Shown piece by piece: positions 27,865-36,352 of a DNA stretch of 64,000 bases. The notes below the pieces were generated by a model. It ran no database searches. It worked only from the letters and a program-made list of their open reading frames with translations, and had not been told where the DNA came from. The stretch's first letter is position 1; the number at the start of each line of letters is the position of its first letter. Made by a program: the position numbers and the translations under genes. The DNA comes from Hydrogenophaga sp. Its GTDB lineage: Bacteria; Pseudomonadota; Gammaproteobacteria; Burkholderiales; Burkholderiaceae_C. The stretch is taken from contig NZ_JAABRQ010000016.1 of the NCBI RefSeq assembly GCF_011390835.1, forward strand, positions 1 to 64,000, in the 5' to 3' direction.

Positions 27865-28686
27865 TCAACCGCCTGCGCTGCCTCTGGCCTGTCTCGTGGC
27901 CTCGCCCAGAACAAAACTGTCCATGGACAAGGCGCCATGGACCACACCACCAGACAGGCGCCGAGCAGCGCCCTGTTTTGGGTCAACACCTGCCGCGCCC
28001 GCTGCCACGAGCAAGGGCCAGAAATGCTCGAGCGTCGGGTGGGCCCGACGGGCATGGGGTGCCTGGTGCATCGCGTCCTGCAGGCGCTCGTGATCCTGCG
28101 CCACCACCGCCTCGGCGATCCATTGGGCGAACTCGACCACGTAAGGTTCGGCGTCGGGGTCGTGAAAGCGCACCTCGCGCAGGTTGTGGGTGAGGCTGCC
28201 GGAGCCGACGATGAGCACGCCCTCGTGGCGCAAGGGAGCGAGTGCCTGTCCGTACGCGTAGGCCCCGGGGCCGTCAAGCTCCATTGGCATAGACACCTGG
28301 AACACCGGCACATCCGCCTGTGGATAGAGAAAGTGCAGCGGCACCCAGGCGCCGTGGTCCAATCCCCAATCCGGATCGGCCTTCGCGGGCCAGCCAGCTG
28401 CGCGCAGTTGCGCCAGCGCCCGACGGGCCAGCGTTGGCTGACCCGGCGCGGGATAGCCAAGCTCGTAAAGCGCCGGATCAAAGCCACCAAAATCATGCAA
28501 GGTCTGCGCCGCCGCCGTGGTGGCCACGCGCGGCTCGAGCGTCATCCAGTGCGGCGAGACCACCAGCACGGCGGCGGGCCTCGGCAGCTGCTGGCCCAGC
28601 GCGGTTAGCGCTGGGCCAGCGGTGCCCGGCTCCAGCGCAAAGCTGGGCGCGCCGTGGGAGATGAACAGGGTGGGGAGACGGGACAC
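27865..28686 (-). CDS. DODA-type extradiol aromatic-ring-opening dioxygenase (YgiD-like)
   Basis: Class III extradiol dioxygenase family, related to 4,5-DOPA dioxygenase/YgiD. Metal-ligand histidines are visible in [14 protein letters not shown] and [10 protein letters not shown], and a later SGSLTHNL segment is typical. I choose GTG 28686 ([12 protein letters not shown]), giving 273 residues; the long upstream extension lies opposite mnmA and is not coding. Natural substrate unknown. Confidence 0.88.
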   Translation of the reverse strand: MSRLPTLFISHGAPSFALEPGTAGPALTALGQQLPRPAAVLVVSPHWMTLEPRVATTAAAQTLHDFGGFDPALYELGYPAPGQPTLARRALAQLRAAGWPAKADPDWGLDHGAWVPLHFLYPQADVPVFQVSMPMELDGPGAYAYGQALAPLRHEGVLIVGSGSLTHNLREVRFHDPDAEPYVVEFAQWIAEAVVAQDHERLQDAMHQAPHARRAHPTLEHFWPLLVAAGAAGVDPKQGAARRLSGGVVHGALSMDSFVLGEATRQARGSAGG

Positions 28687-28846
28687 TGCGGATTCCGGAG
28701 AGTGGCATGAAGCTGCCCACTGTAGACCCGCTGGGCTGGTTCGGCGTTCAGACGATTCCCTCTCGGCGTTCAACAACGTTGAAGCATCGCTGGTTGTTGT
28801 CCCGGGCGCCAGAGCGGACTTTCTGGGCCAGCGGGATAATCCGAGC

Positions 28847-29965
28847 ATGACGTACAGACAGCGTGTGGTGGTGGGCTTGAGCGGTGGCGTGGACTCCGCG
28901 GTGAGTGCGCACCTGCTGAAGGCGCAGGGCTTCGAGGTCATCGGCATCTTCATGAAAAACTGGGAGGACGACGACAACAGCGAATACTGCTCGTCCAACG
29001 TCGACTTCGTGGACGCAGCGGCCGTGGCCGATGTGATCGGCATCGAGATCGAACACGTGAACTTCGCCGCCGAATACAAAGACCGGGTGTTTGCCGAGTT
29101 CTTGCGCGAGTACCAGGCGGGTCGCACACCCAACCCCGACATCCTGTGCAACGCCGAGATCAAGTTCAAGGCCTTTCTCGACCACGCGATGCGCCTGGGC
29201 GCCGAGAAAATTGCCACCGGACACTACGCCCGGGTTCGCGAACGAAATGGCGGCTTTGAGCTGCTCAAGGGTCTGGATCCGCTGAAGGATCAGAGCTATT
29301 TCCTGCACCGGCTGAACCAGACACAGCTGAGCAAGACGCTGTTCCCGGTGGGTGAGCTGCCCAAGACCGAGGTGCGCCGCATCGCCACCGAAATCGGCCT
29401 GCCCAATGCCAGGAAAAAAGACAGCACCGGTATCTGCTTCATCGGCGAGCGCCCGTTTCGCGACTTCCTCAACCGCTACATCGCCAAGGAACCAGGCCCG
29501 ATCAAGGACCCCAGCGGACGCACCATCGGGCAACACGTGGGCCTGAGTTTTTACACCCTGGGACAGCGCCAGGGGCTGGGCATTGGGGGGATCAAAGACA
29601 AGGGCGCGCAAAAAGGTGGCAACGAACACGCGCCCTGGTTTGTCGCGCGCAAAGACATCGAGAAGAACACACTGTGGGTCGTTCAAGGCCACGAGCACCC
29701 CTGGCTGATGTCGCCCGCGTTAAGCGCGCAGGATGCCAGCTGGGTGGCGGGCCACGCGCCGGCCGCCGGCGGCATGGCCGCCAAGACGCGCTACCGCCAG
29801 GCCGATGCACCCTGCACGCTGGAAGCACCCGACGACCAACATTTCACCCTGCGCTTCAGCGCCCCCCAGTGGGCCGTCACACCCGGGCAGAGCGCGGTGG
29901 TCTACAACGGCGAGGTCTGCCTGGGCGGCGGCGTCATCACCACGGATGCCACCACGAGGTTCTGA
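28847..29965 (+). CDS. mnmA: tRNA-specific 2-thiouridylase MnmA
   Basis: Thiolates U34 of Glu, Gln and Lys tRNAs, taking sulfur from the TusE relay or a cysteine desulfurase. The PP-loop [10 protein letters not shown] starts the protein, and the catalytic cysteines are in TPNPDILCN and [16 protein letters not shown] 28847 ([10 protein letters not shown]), 372 residues, normal length. It overlaps nothing and faces away from the dioxygenase gene. Confidence 0.96.
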   Translation: MTYRQRVVVGLSGGVDSAVSAHLLKAQGFEVIGIFMKNWEDDDNSEYCSSNVDFVDAAAVADVIGIEIEHVNFAAEYKDRVFAEFLREYQAGRTPNPDILCNAEIKFKAFLDHAMRLGAEKIATGHYARVRERNGGFELLKGLDPLKDQSYFLHRLNQTQLSKTLFPVGELPKTEVRRIATEIGLPNARKKDSTGICFIGERPFRDFLNRYIAKEPGPIKDPSGRTIGQHVGLSFYTLGQRQGLGIGGIKDKGAQKGGNEHAPWFVARKDIEKNTLWVVQGHEHPWLMSPALSAQDASWVAGHAPAAGGMAAKTRYRQADAPCTLEAPDDQHFTLRFSAPQWAVTPGQSAVVYNGEVCLGGGVITTDATTRF

Positions 29966-30129
29966 GCGGACATCCTGCGCGGAAGGCGGCTATCGAAGCC
30001 ATTGAGAATGCCAACGGCTGCCTTGACATATCGCAAGCGGTGAACTCCCAGGGGTATGGATACTGAGGCCACTGATCAAGAAATTCTCTCGATCGACCGT
30101 TTCAATAGCCAACCCCAAAGGAGTTCACC

Positions 30130-30771
30130 ATGGACAACGCCGTCACCACCTTCCCTCACCTCAACGAGCCTGCCCCGGCCTTCAATGCCAAGACCACCCA
30201 CGGTGACCGCACACTGGCCGACTACAAAGGCAAATGGTTGATCCTGTTTTCGCATCCGGCTGATTTCACGCCCGTCTGCACCACCGAATTCATCGGCTTC
30301 CAGAAACACGCCGACACTTTCCGTGGCATGAATTGCGAGCTGCTCGGCCTGTCCATCGACAGCCTGTATTCGCACCTGGCCTGGACGCAGAGCATCAAAG
30401 AAAAATTTGGGGTCGAGATCAGCTTCCCGATCATTGAAGACATCAAGATGGATGTGGCCCGCGCCTACGGCATGGTGCACCCCGGTGCTGCCGACACACA
30501 GGCCGTGCGTGCCACCTTCTTCATCGACCCCAACGGCATCTTGCGCGCCATGGTCTATTACCCGATGAGCAATGGCCGCAGCATTGAAGAGTTCGTGCGC
30601 CTGCTGCAAGCCATGCAGACCAGCGACAAGAACGCCATTGCCACTCCCGAAGGCTGGACGCCCGGTTGCGACGTGATCGTGCCGCCACCCAAGACCGCCG
30701 AAGCCTTGGCCAAACGCGCCAGCGAAGGCTACAAGACGGTGGACTGGTACTACTCGACCAAGTCGCTGTAA
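30130..30771 (+). CDS. Peroxiredoxin, Prx6 (1-Cys) type
   Basis: A 213-residue thiol peroxidase; the peroxidatic cysteine is Cys50 in HPADFTPVCTTEF. The long C-terminal dimerisation region (GWTPGCDVIVPPP, VDWYYSTKSL) is that of the Prx6/AhpC2 class. AAAGGAG precedes the ATG. A second cysteine at PGCDV is conserved in many bacterial members and may act as resolving cysteine. A terminator follows at 30791-30825. The 164-base upstream gap holds TTGACA at 30023-30028 but no well-spaced -10. Confidence 0.93.
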   Translation: MDNAVTTFPHLNEPAPAFNAKTTHGDRTLADYKGKWLILFSHPADFTPVCTTEFIGFQKHADTFRGMNCELLGLSIDSLYSHLAWTQSIKEKFGVEISFPIIEDIKMDVARAYGMVHPGAADTQAVRATFFIDPNGILRAMVYYPMSNGRSIEEFVRLLQAMQTSDKNAIATPEGWTPGCDVIVPPPKTAEALAKRASEGYKTVDWYYSTKSL

Positions 30772-30790
30772 GAGACCCGTGACCTCAGCT

Positions 30791-30825
30791 AGGGCCCACC
30801 TCAGGAGGTTGGGCCCTTCTTTCCT
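30791..30825 (+). terminator. Rho-independent terminator behind the peroxiredoxin gene
   Basis: AGGGCCCA (30791-30798) pairs with TGGGCCCT (30810-30817), with further pairs inside, followed by TCTTTCC. It lies 19 bases past the stop and before the MBL gene. Confidence 0.75.
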
Positions 30826-30847
30826 TGACTGCCTGGAGTTGCCCACC

Positions 30848-31744
30848 ATGACCGCCTCATCGCGACTGCACGTTGAATCCTTCTTCGACCCCGCCACCTT
30901 CACCTTCAGCCACATCGTCTGGGATCAGGCAAGCGCCCAGTGCGCGCTGATCGACAGCGTGCTCGACTACGACCCCAAATCCGGCCGTACCGACACGCGC
31001 AGCGCTGACGGCCTGATCGCTCGCGTCAGGGAACTGGGCCTGAGCGTGCAGTGGCTGCTGGAGACCCATGTGCACGCCGATCACCTGTCCGCCGCGCCCT
31101 ACCTGCAAGAGCAGCTTGGCGGTCAACTGGCCATCGGCTCGCACATCACCACCGTGCAGAACACCTTCGGCAAACTGTTCAATGCGGGCAGCGAGTTTGC
31201 GCGCGACGGCAGCCAGTTCGACCGCCTCTTCCATGACGGCGATCATTTCACCATTGGTGGCTTGCAAGCTGTGGCCATGCACACACCAGGGCACACGCCA
31301 GCCTGCATGACCTATGTGGTGCGCGACCACAGCGTGGACCCGTTGCGTACCGTCGCCTTCATCGGCGATACCCTGTTCATGCCCGATTACGGCACTGCCC
31401 GCTGCGACTTTCCCGGCGGCGACGCCGCCACGCTCTACCGCTCGATACAACGCGTTCTGGCTTTACCCGACAACACCGAGCTCCACCTCTGCCACGACTA
31501 CCCGCCGAGCGGGCGCGAGCCCCAGAGCATCACCACCGTGGCAGAACAGAAAGCGAGCAACGTGCACCTCCAGGACGGCACGAGTGAGACTGCTTTCGTC
31601 GAGATGCGCCAACGGCGCGACGCCACCCTGGCCATGCCGGTGCTGATCCTGCCCTCGGTTCAAGTCAACATGCGCGCCGGCCATATGCCTCCCCCGGAGG
31701 ACAATGGAATGACCTACCTGAAGATTCCGATCAACGCCGTCTGA
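30848..31744 (+). CDS. MBL-fold persulfide-dioxygenase-like hydrolase (ETHE1/Blh group)
   Basis: A 298-residue metallo-beta-lactamase-fold protein with intact HVHADH (74-79), TPGHTPACMTYVV and FIGDTLF segments, as in ETHE1-type persulfide dioxygenases and the bacterial Blh group, which oxidise glutathione persulfide to sulfite. The C-terminal extension (about 250-298) is as in Blh-like proteins. A SulP permease follows 51 bases on, which could export the sulfite or sulfate formed. ATG 30848 (MTASSRLHVE); a longer frame overlaps the terminator. Confidence 0.85.
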   Translation: MTASSRLHVESFFDPATFTFSHIVWDQASAQCALIDSVLDYDPKSGRTDTRSADGLIARVRELGLSVQWLLETHVHADHLSAAPYLQEQLGGQLAIGSHITTVQNTFGKLFNAGSEFARDGSQFDRLFHDGDHFTIGGLQAVAMHTPGHTPACMTYVVRDHSVDPLRTVAFIGDTLFMPDYGTARCDFPGGDAATLYRSIQRVLALPDNTELHLCHDYPPSGREPQSITTVAEQKASNVHLQDGTSETAFVEMRQRRDATLAMPVLILPSVQVNMRAGHMPPPEDNGMTYLKIPINAV

Positions 31745-31795
31745 TCCACCAGGAGCACCAGACCAGACCAGCAGCGTTGCGATGCCGCCCCGCCC

Positions 31796-33526
31796 ATGAA
31801 AAATCCGTTGGCCCAATGGCTGCCCATCCTGCGCTGGGCACCCCACTACCGCGCCGAGCTCTTCACCGCTGACGCCGTGGCCGCCTCGGTGGTCACGCTG
31901 ATGCTGATCCCGCAAAGCCTGGCCTATGCCCTGCTGGCAGGCATGCCGCCGGAAGCCGGTTTGTACGCCAGCATGGCGCCGCTGGTGGTGTATGCGCTGT
32001 TCGGCACCAGCAACACGCTGGCCGTGGGCCCGGCGGCAGTCACCTCGCTGATGACAGCCGCCGCGCTGGGTAGCGTGGCCGCGTCAGGCAGCGTGGGTTA
32101 CACCACCGCTGCGGCGCTGTTGGCGCTCATGAGTGGTGCCATGCTGTTCGTCATGGGCGCACTGCGCCTGGGTGTGGTGGCCAACTTTCTGAGCCACCCG
32201 GTGATCTCGGGCTTTGTGTCGGCTTCCGGCCTGCTGATCGCAGGGAGCCAGCTCAAGCACCTGCTGAACATCCCCCTGCAAGGCCAGACGTTGCCGCAGA
32301 TCCTGCTCAGCCTGTGGCAACACATCGGTCAATGGCACGGTCCCACGGTAGCCATCGGATTCGGTGCGCTGGGTTTTCTGGTGTGGGTGCGGCGCTCGCT
32401 CAAGACTCGGCTGCGCGCACTGGGCTTCGCCCCTCTGGCGGCAGACGTGCTCACCAAGGCGGCTCCGGTGCTGGCGCTGGCCGTGACCACCCTGCTGGCC
32501 TGGACCCTGCGGCTGGACGAAGGCGGGCTGCGCGTGGTGGGCACGGTGTCTGGCGGCCTGCCACCGCTCACGCTGCCGGTGATGGATGCCACGCTCTGGC
32601 CACAGCTGCAACAGCTCGCCACCGCGGCGCTGCTGATCAGCCTGGTGGGCTTTGTCGAGTCGGTGTCGGTCGGCCAATCGCTCGCAGCCAAACGGCGCGA
32701 ACGCATCGAGCCAGACGCTGAACTTCGCGCGCTCGGCGCGAGCAACATCGCTGCCGGGCTCACTGGCGGGTTCCCCGTCACGGGCGGTTTCTCGCGCTCA
32801 GTAGTGAACTTCGATGCCGGCGCGCGCACCCCGGCGGCTGGCGTCTTCACCGCGGTCGGCCTGCTGCTGGCGGCCTTGCTGCTCACCCCAGCGCTGCACT
32901 ACCTGCCTCAGGCCACACTGGCCGCCACCATTGTGGTGGCCGTGCTCACGCTGGTGAATTTCGGTACGTTTGCACGCACCTGGCGCTATGCGCGAAGCGA
33001 CTTCACCGCGCTGGCACTGACCTTTGTGCTGACCTTGCTGGTTGGCGTTGAAGCCGGTCTGATCGCAGGTGTGGGTGCTTCGCTGCTGCTGCACCTTTGG
33101 CGCACCAGTCGGCCGCATATTGCCACGGTCGGCCTCGTGCCCGGTACCGAGCACTACCGCAATGTCCTGCGCCACGCGGTGGAAACCCACGCCAAAGTGC
33201 TCGGTCTGCGGGTCGACGAAAGCCTGTACTTCGCCAACGCGCGTCCGCTCGAAGACCACGTCGCCGCCCAAGTGGCCGCGCATCCGCTCATCGAACACGT
33301 GGTGCTGCAATGCAACGCGATCAACGCGATCGACGCCAGCGCCCTAGAAAGCCTGGAAGCGATCACGCTGCGGCTCAAGGACGCGGGCGTGAAGCTGCAC
33401 CTGAGCGAGGTCAAAGGCCCGGTAATGGACAGATTGCGGCGAAGCGATTTTCTCGACCACCTGACGGGCCAGGTTTTTCTCACCCATCATCAGGCCGTCA
33501 CCGCGCTGACCGCGCCGTCAACCTGA
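31796..33526 (+). CDS. SulP-family anion permease with STAS domain
   Basis: A 576-residue membrane protein: about 10-12 helices with the SulP signature region (LIPQSLAYALLAGMPPEAGLY shortened: LIPQSLAYALLAG) and a C-terminal STAS domain from about residue 445. Probably sulfate or another inorganic anion, in line with the sulfur-oxidising neighbour upstream, but SulP proteins also carry bicarbonate and dicarboxylates. It converges with the methyltransferase gene with six bases between. Confidence 0.88.
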   Translation: MKNPLAQWLPILRWAPHYRAELFTADAVAASVVTLMLIPQSLAYALLAGMPPEAGLYASMAPLVVYALFGTSNTLAVGPAAVTSLMTAAALGSVAASGSVGYTTAAALLALMSGAMLFVMGALRLGVVANFLSHPVISGFVSASGLLIAGSQLKHLLNIPLQGQTLPQILLSLWQHIGQWHGPTVAIGFGALGFLVWVRRSLKTRLRALGFAPLAADVLTKAAPVLALAVTTLLAWTLRLDEGGLRVVGTVSGGLPPLTLPVMDATLWPQLQQLATAALLISLVGFVESVSVGQSLAAKRRERIEPDAELRALGASNIAAGLTGGFPVTGGFSRSVVNFDAGARTPAAGVFTAVGLLLAALLLTPALHYLPQATLAATIVVAVLTLVNFGTFARTWRYARSDFTALALTFVLTLLVGVEAGLIAGVGASLLLHLWRTSRPHIATVGLVPGTEHYRNVLRHAVETHAKVLGLRVDESLYFANARPLEDHVAAQVAAHPLIEHVVLQCNAINAIDASALESLEAITLRLKDAGVKLHLSEVKGPVMDRLRRSDFLDHLTGQVFLTHHQAVTALTAPST

Positions 33527-33532
33527 GGATAC

Positions 33533-34297
33533 TCAGGCTTTTCGTCGCAGCAGCCGCACGTGCATGGGCCGCACGAATGCGGCACCCTGCTCACCACTAT
33601 GCGGCTCGAAAGCGGCGCGCACCCGCGCCAGCATCGCTTCGTCGATGCGGTGATCGGCAAAGCTGGGGTACATCATGCGTTGGGCAAAGTCGTCGAAACT
33701 GGCGAAGCGCAGCGCTTGCGCAAAGCGTTTTTCGGCCACGGCTTCCCAATGCTGGCCTTGTGACAGCGCACGATCGAGCGCGGCCTGAGCAGCAGATCGA
33801 ACGACGCCCTCATCGTTGTACAGGCGCACCAGCTCGTTCAAGGCACCGCCGTAGATCGGCTCGGACACATACAAATGGCCACCCGGTCGCACCACCCGCG
33901 CCACCTCGTCGAGCGCCTGATCCATCGCCGCCATGGGCACATGGTGCAAGGACTTCAGCATGAGGGCGAGATCAAACGACACACCGGGAAGCGGTACCGC
34001 CTGAGCGCCCGCGGCCAAAAACACCAGGCGGTCTTGTGGCGCCGCCAGGTTCTTGGCGTGCTGCAGGGCGTCGACCTCCAGACCGGTCACGTGGCACAGC
34101 GGCCAGCGCTGCAACAAGTCGCGTGCAAGCCGCGCAGCGCCGCAACCCAGCTCGATGATGGCCTGGGCCTGCAGCGGCACCAGCTCGTTGAGCACATCAA
34201 GCTCGTTGTTCTGGATCGGCAACTGATCAGGGTTCAAACAGCTTGAATTCATTGGGAGACTCTGCTCGGGAAAAAGTACCACTTTGTGTGTTTTCAT
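33533..34297 (-). CDS. Class I SAM-dependent methyltransferase
   Basis: A 254-residue protein with the SAM-binding motif IIELGCGAARLARDL, the acidic residue after strand 2 (TGLEVDALQ) and the post-motif RVVRPGGHLYVSEP. Substrate unknown. The start may be ATG 34297 (used) or ATG 34252 (MNSSCLN); neither has a good ribosome site. It diverges from the DsrE-like gene. Confidence 0.75.
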   Translation of the reverse strand: MKTHKVVLFPEQSLPMNSSCLNPDQLPIQNNELDVLNELVPLQAQAIIELGCGAARLARDLLQRWPLCHVTGLEVDALQHAKNLAAPQDRLVFLAAGAQAVPLPGVSFDLALMLKSLHHVPMAAMDQALDEVARVVRPGGHLYVSEPIYGGALNELVRLYNDEGVVRSAAQAALDRALSQGQHWEAVAEKRFAQALRFASFDDFAQRMMYPSFADHRIDEAMLARVRAAFEPHSGEQGAAFVRPMHVRLLRRKA

Positions 34298-34359
34298 GGA
34301 TGCCCGTCAGAGTATCAATGAACATCAGTTCCTTGCCATTCACCCAATGAATTCTTGAC

Positions 34360-34932
34360 ATGAAGAAGCTGATCACATTGGGCGCCGCAGCGCTGCTGGT
34401 GGCGGGCGCGGCGCAGGCCGAAAGCCTGTTTGTGAACATCCACAGCGGCAACGCCATGGCCCAGGGCGCCGGTCTGGTGCTGGCCGGCCAGGCGCTGGAA
34501 CAGAAAGCCAAAATGCGTGTGCTGCTGTGCGACGCGGCGGCGGATACTGCCGTGTTGGGCAAAGAGCTGCCTAGACTCAAGCCTCGCGATGTCACGCCAC
34601 AGCACATGCTAGAAGGCCTGATCAAGGGTGGTGCTGCGGTGGAGGTGTGCGCACTCTACCTGCCCGACACGGGGCTCAAGGCCAGCGACCTGATTTCCGG
34701 CGTGGGCGCGGCCAAGCCCGCTGATGTGGCGGCCCACTTGCTCACGCCGGGCATGCACACGCTGGGTTTCTGGGCGCCGCCAATCCCGCACACAACGGCG
34801 CCTTCCGGGCGCCGTTGTGCATTCAGGACTGACCGAAGCTCTCGGGCATCTGCACCGCCACCACTTCACCCCGCGCGGTGGCCACGCCACCGGCGAACAC
34901 CGTGGTGTCCACCACCACTTTGCGGCCTTTGA
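34360..34932 (+). CDS. Periplasmic DsrE-family protein with lost stop codon
   Basis: A signal peptide (MKKLITLGAAALLVAGAAQA) precedes a DsrE/DsrF-like sulfurtransferase-related domain (ESLFVNIHSGNAMAQGAGLVLAG shortened: FVNIHSGNAM, then VLLCDAAA and GAAVEVCALYLPDTGL with two cysteines). The domain should end at HTLGF, residue 137; codon 138 is TGG where TGA would be expected. The frame then runs through a strong hairpin and 110 bases opposite the thioesterase gene, adding 53 Pro/Arg-rich residues. A sequencing error or a real stop mutation are both possible. Confidence 0.75.
   Translation: MKKLITLGAAALLVAGAAQAESLFVNIHSGNAMAQGAGLVLAGQALEQKAKMRVLLCDAAADTAVLGKELPRLKPRDVTPQHMLEGLIKGGAAVEVCALYLPDTGLKASDLISGVGAAKPADVAAHLLTPGMHTLGFWAPPIPHTTAPSGRRCAFRTDRSSRASAPPPLHPARWPRHRRTPWCPPPLCGL
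34791..34819. terminator. Hairpin between convergent DsrE-like and thioesterase genes
   Basis: A perfect 12-bp stem (CACAACGGCGCC at 34791-34802, GGCGCCGTTGTG at 34808-34819) with a five-base loop. T-runs are weak on both sides. It lies just where a bidirectional terminator is expected, four bases beyond the thioesterase stop. Confidence 0.6.
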
Positions 34933-35284
34933 TCTCTTTCACCTTGCCGCGAATTTCCAGTTCAACCAGCGGTGTGGGCTTGAGGAAGTCCACGTGCAAT
35001 GAACCGGTGACGAAACGGAACGGGGGCAGAGAATCGAGGTCGCGCCCCGCTTGTCGGTACATGGCCGCCGCCGCAGTCCCGGTGCTGTGGCAGTCGATCA
35101 ACGAGGCGATGAGCCCGCCATATGCGAAGCCCGGCACCGAGGTGTGGAACGGTTCGGGTTGAAACCGGGTTACGGTTTCATCGCCTTCCCAGACCGTCTT
35201 GATCTGGTGGCCGTGCGTGTTGTGGCTGCCGCAGCCGTAGCAGTGCGATACGTTTTCGGGATAGTGGTCTTGGAATGCGTCCAT
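34823..35284 (-). CDS. Hotdog-fold thioesterase (PaaI/4HBT family)
   Basis: A 153-residue hotdog protein. The N-terminus has a CYGCG motif (residues 15-19) as in PaaI-like proteins, and GFAYGGLIASLIDCHSTG is the usual catalytic helix region. Likely hydrolyses an acyl- or aryl-CoA; substrate unknown. It is the last gene of a minus-strand run that begins at cydA, 36 bases behind the periplasmic protein gene. Confidence 0.82.
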   Translation of the reverse strand: MDAFQDHYPENVSHCYGCGSHNTHGHQIKTVWEGDETVTRFQPEPFHTSVPGFAYGGLIASLIDCHSTGTAAAAMYRQAGRDLDSLPPFRFVTGSLHVDFLKPTPLVELEIRGKVKEIKGRKVVVDTTVFAGGVATARGEVVAVQMPESFGQS

Positions 35285-35320
35285 GGAGGGGCTCCTAAAG
35301 AGTGGTGGTTGATGGAAATC

Positions 35321-35797
35321 CTATGGCGTGAGCCCCAGGGCGCCTCGCAGGCTCTCGGCGCTGGCGGCGTATTCCACCGCGACGACCCGACCAGCCTCCA
35401 GTCGGATCAGCGTCACCGCGTCTTCCTGGCGCGGCCAGTCTGTCAACCGTTTTTCATCGAGCACCACACCCACCTCAAACGGCTGTTCACGGAGCGAGGG
35501 CAGCGCAAACGTACGCGTGATGAACCCGGGCATCTTGCTCATGTCGGCCAGGTAGAGCGCATGGCGCGCGGCCAAGAAACCCTTGGGTTGCTGCCCCAGG
35601 ACTTCCATTGCGAGATTGGAAGCCTTGCGTCCGGCTGCGAACAGCAACAAACGGGTGTTCGCAGTGATGCGCCAGGTTTGCCCGTGCTGGTCTTGAACGA
35701 GTACGGACGGCATGATCTGACCCGTCGTGGGCGGCTCGGCCCATGAGGCGACGGGCATCGCGATGGCGCAAGCGACGAGCAGAGACTGGATATTCAT
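35321..35797 (-). CDS. Periplasmic protein of unknown function, possibly thioredoxin-fold
   Basis: A 158-residue precursor with a signal peptide cleaved near ASWA. The mature part starts VLVQDQHGQTWRI and continues LLLFAAGRKASNLAMEVL, which resembles the first strands and helix of peroxiredoxin/YtfJ-type thioredoxin folds, but there is no CxxC or any other cysteine. Function not recognised. It sits at the 3' end of the cyd-SQR run, 126 bases behind the globin gene; AAGGAG precedes its start. Confidence 0.65.
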   Translation of the reverse strand: MNIQSLLVACAIAMPVASWAEPPTTGQIMPSVLVQDQHGQTWRITANTRLLLFAAGRKASNLAMEVLGQQPKGFLAARHALYLADMSKMPGFITRTFALPSLREQPFEVGVVLDEKRLTDWPRQEDAVTLIRLEAGRVVAVEYAASAESLRGALGLTP

Positions 35798-35923
35798 GAT
35801 TTAAAAAGGAGCGTAAAGAAAGGGAAACGATCGCCGGCGGCTGTCATTTCCGCGCACTGAGACACACCAATGGGTGCCATGAACAGGTTCACCCAGGTGC
35901 ATGGGCCAGCCCGTCCGGGTTCC

Positions 35924-36352
35924 TCAACGGGCCATCTGGGCGGGGCATCCACCTTGGCTTTCGGTGTTCACCATGTGGTCGGCCATTTGGGCGAAGGTGT
36001 GGATCAGGCCGTCACGCAGATCGGTGTCGATGACCTGCTCGTTGAGCGCTTGTGTCATGCAGAGCATCCACTCGTCGCGCATGCGCTGGTCGATGGCATA
36101 GGGCGCGTGGCGCATGCGCAGCCGCGGATGGCCCTTTTTGGCGATGTAGAGCGAAGGCCCGCCGAACCAGCCCGACAGGAACTCGAACAGACTTTCTGCG
36201 CTGCCTGCCAGGCTCTCGGGGTGGAGCTGCCGAACTGCATAGGCCTCGGGCAGCGTGTCCATGAGCTCATAGAAGCGATTCACCAGGCGATGCAGCGCTG
36301 GCGCTCCACCGAGCGCCTCATAAGGCGTAACGGTTGTTTGAATGGTGGTCAT
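35924..36352 (-). CDS. Group II truncated hemoglobin
   Basis: A 142-residue 2-on-2 globin. The pattern HPRLRMRHAPYAI (about 75-87) holds the proximal His82 and is diagnostic for the TrHbO group. Such globins bind O2, NO or sulfide. Its ATG overlaps the stop of the SQR-like gene (ATGA), so it is translated from the same message as the bd-oxidase/sulfide genes. Confidence 0.92.
   Translation of the reverse strand: MTTIQTTVTPYEALGGAPALHRLVNRFYELMDTLPEAYAVRQLHPESLAGSAESLFEFLSGWFGGPSLYIAKKGHPRLRMRHAPYAIDQRMRDEWMLCMTQALNEQVIDTDLRDGLIHTFAQMADHMVNTESQGGCPAQMAR

Noticed and set aside
28687-29217. N-terminal extension of the ring-dioxygenase frame
   Set aside because: It lies antisense to the start of mnmA; the dioxygenase domain begins at GTG 28686.
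29966-30129. OxyR site or sigma-70 promoter before the peroxiredoxin gene
   Set aside because: TTGACA is present but no -10 at 16-18 bases, and no convincing ATAG-N7-CTAT repeats.
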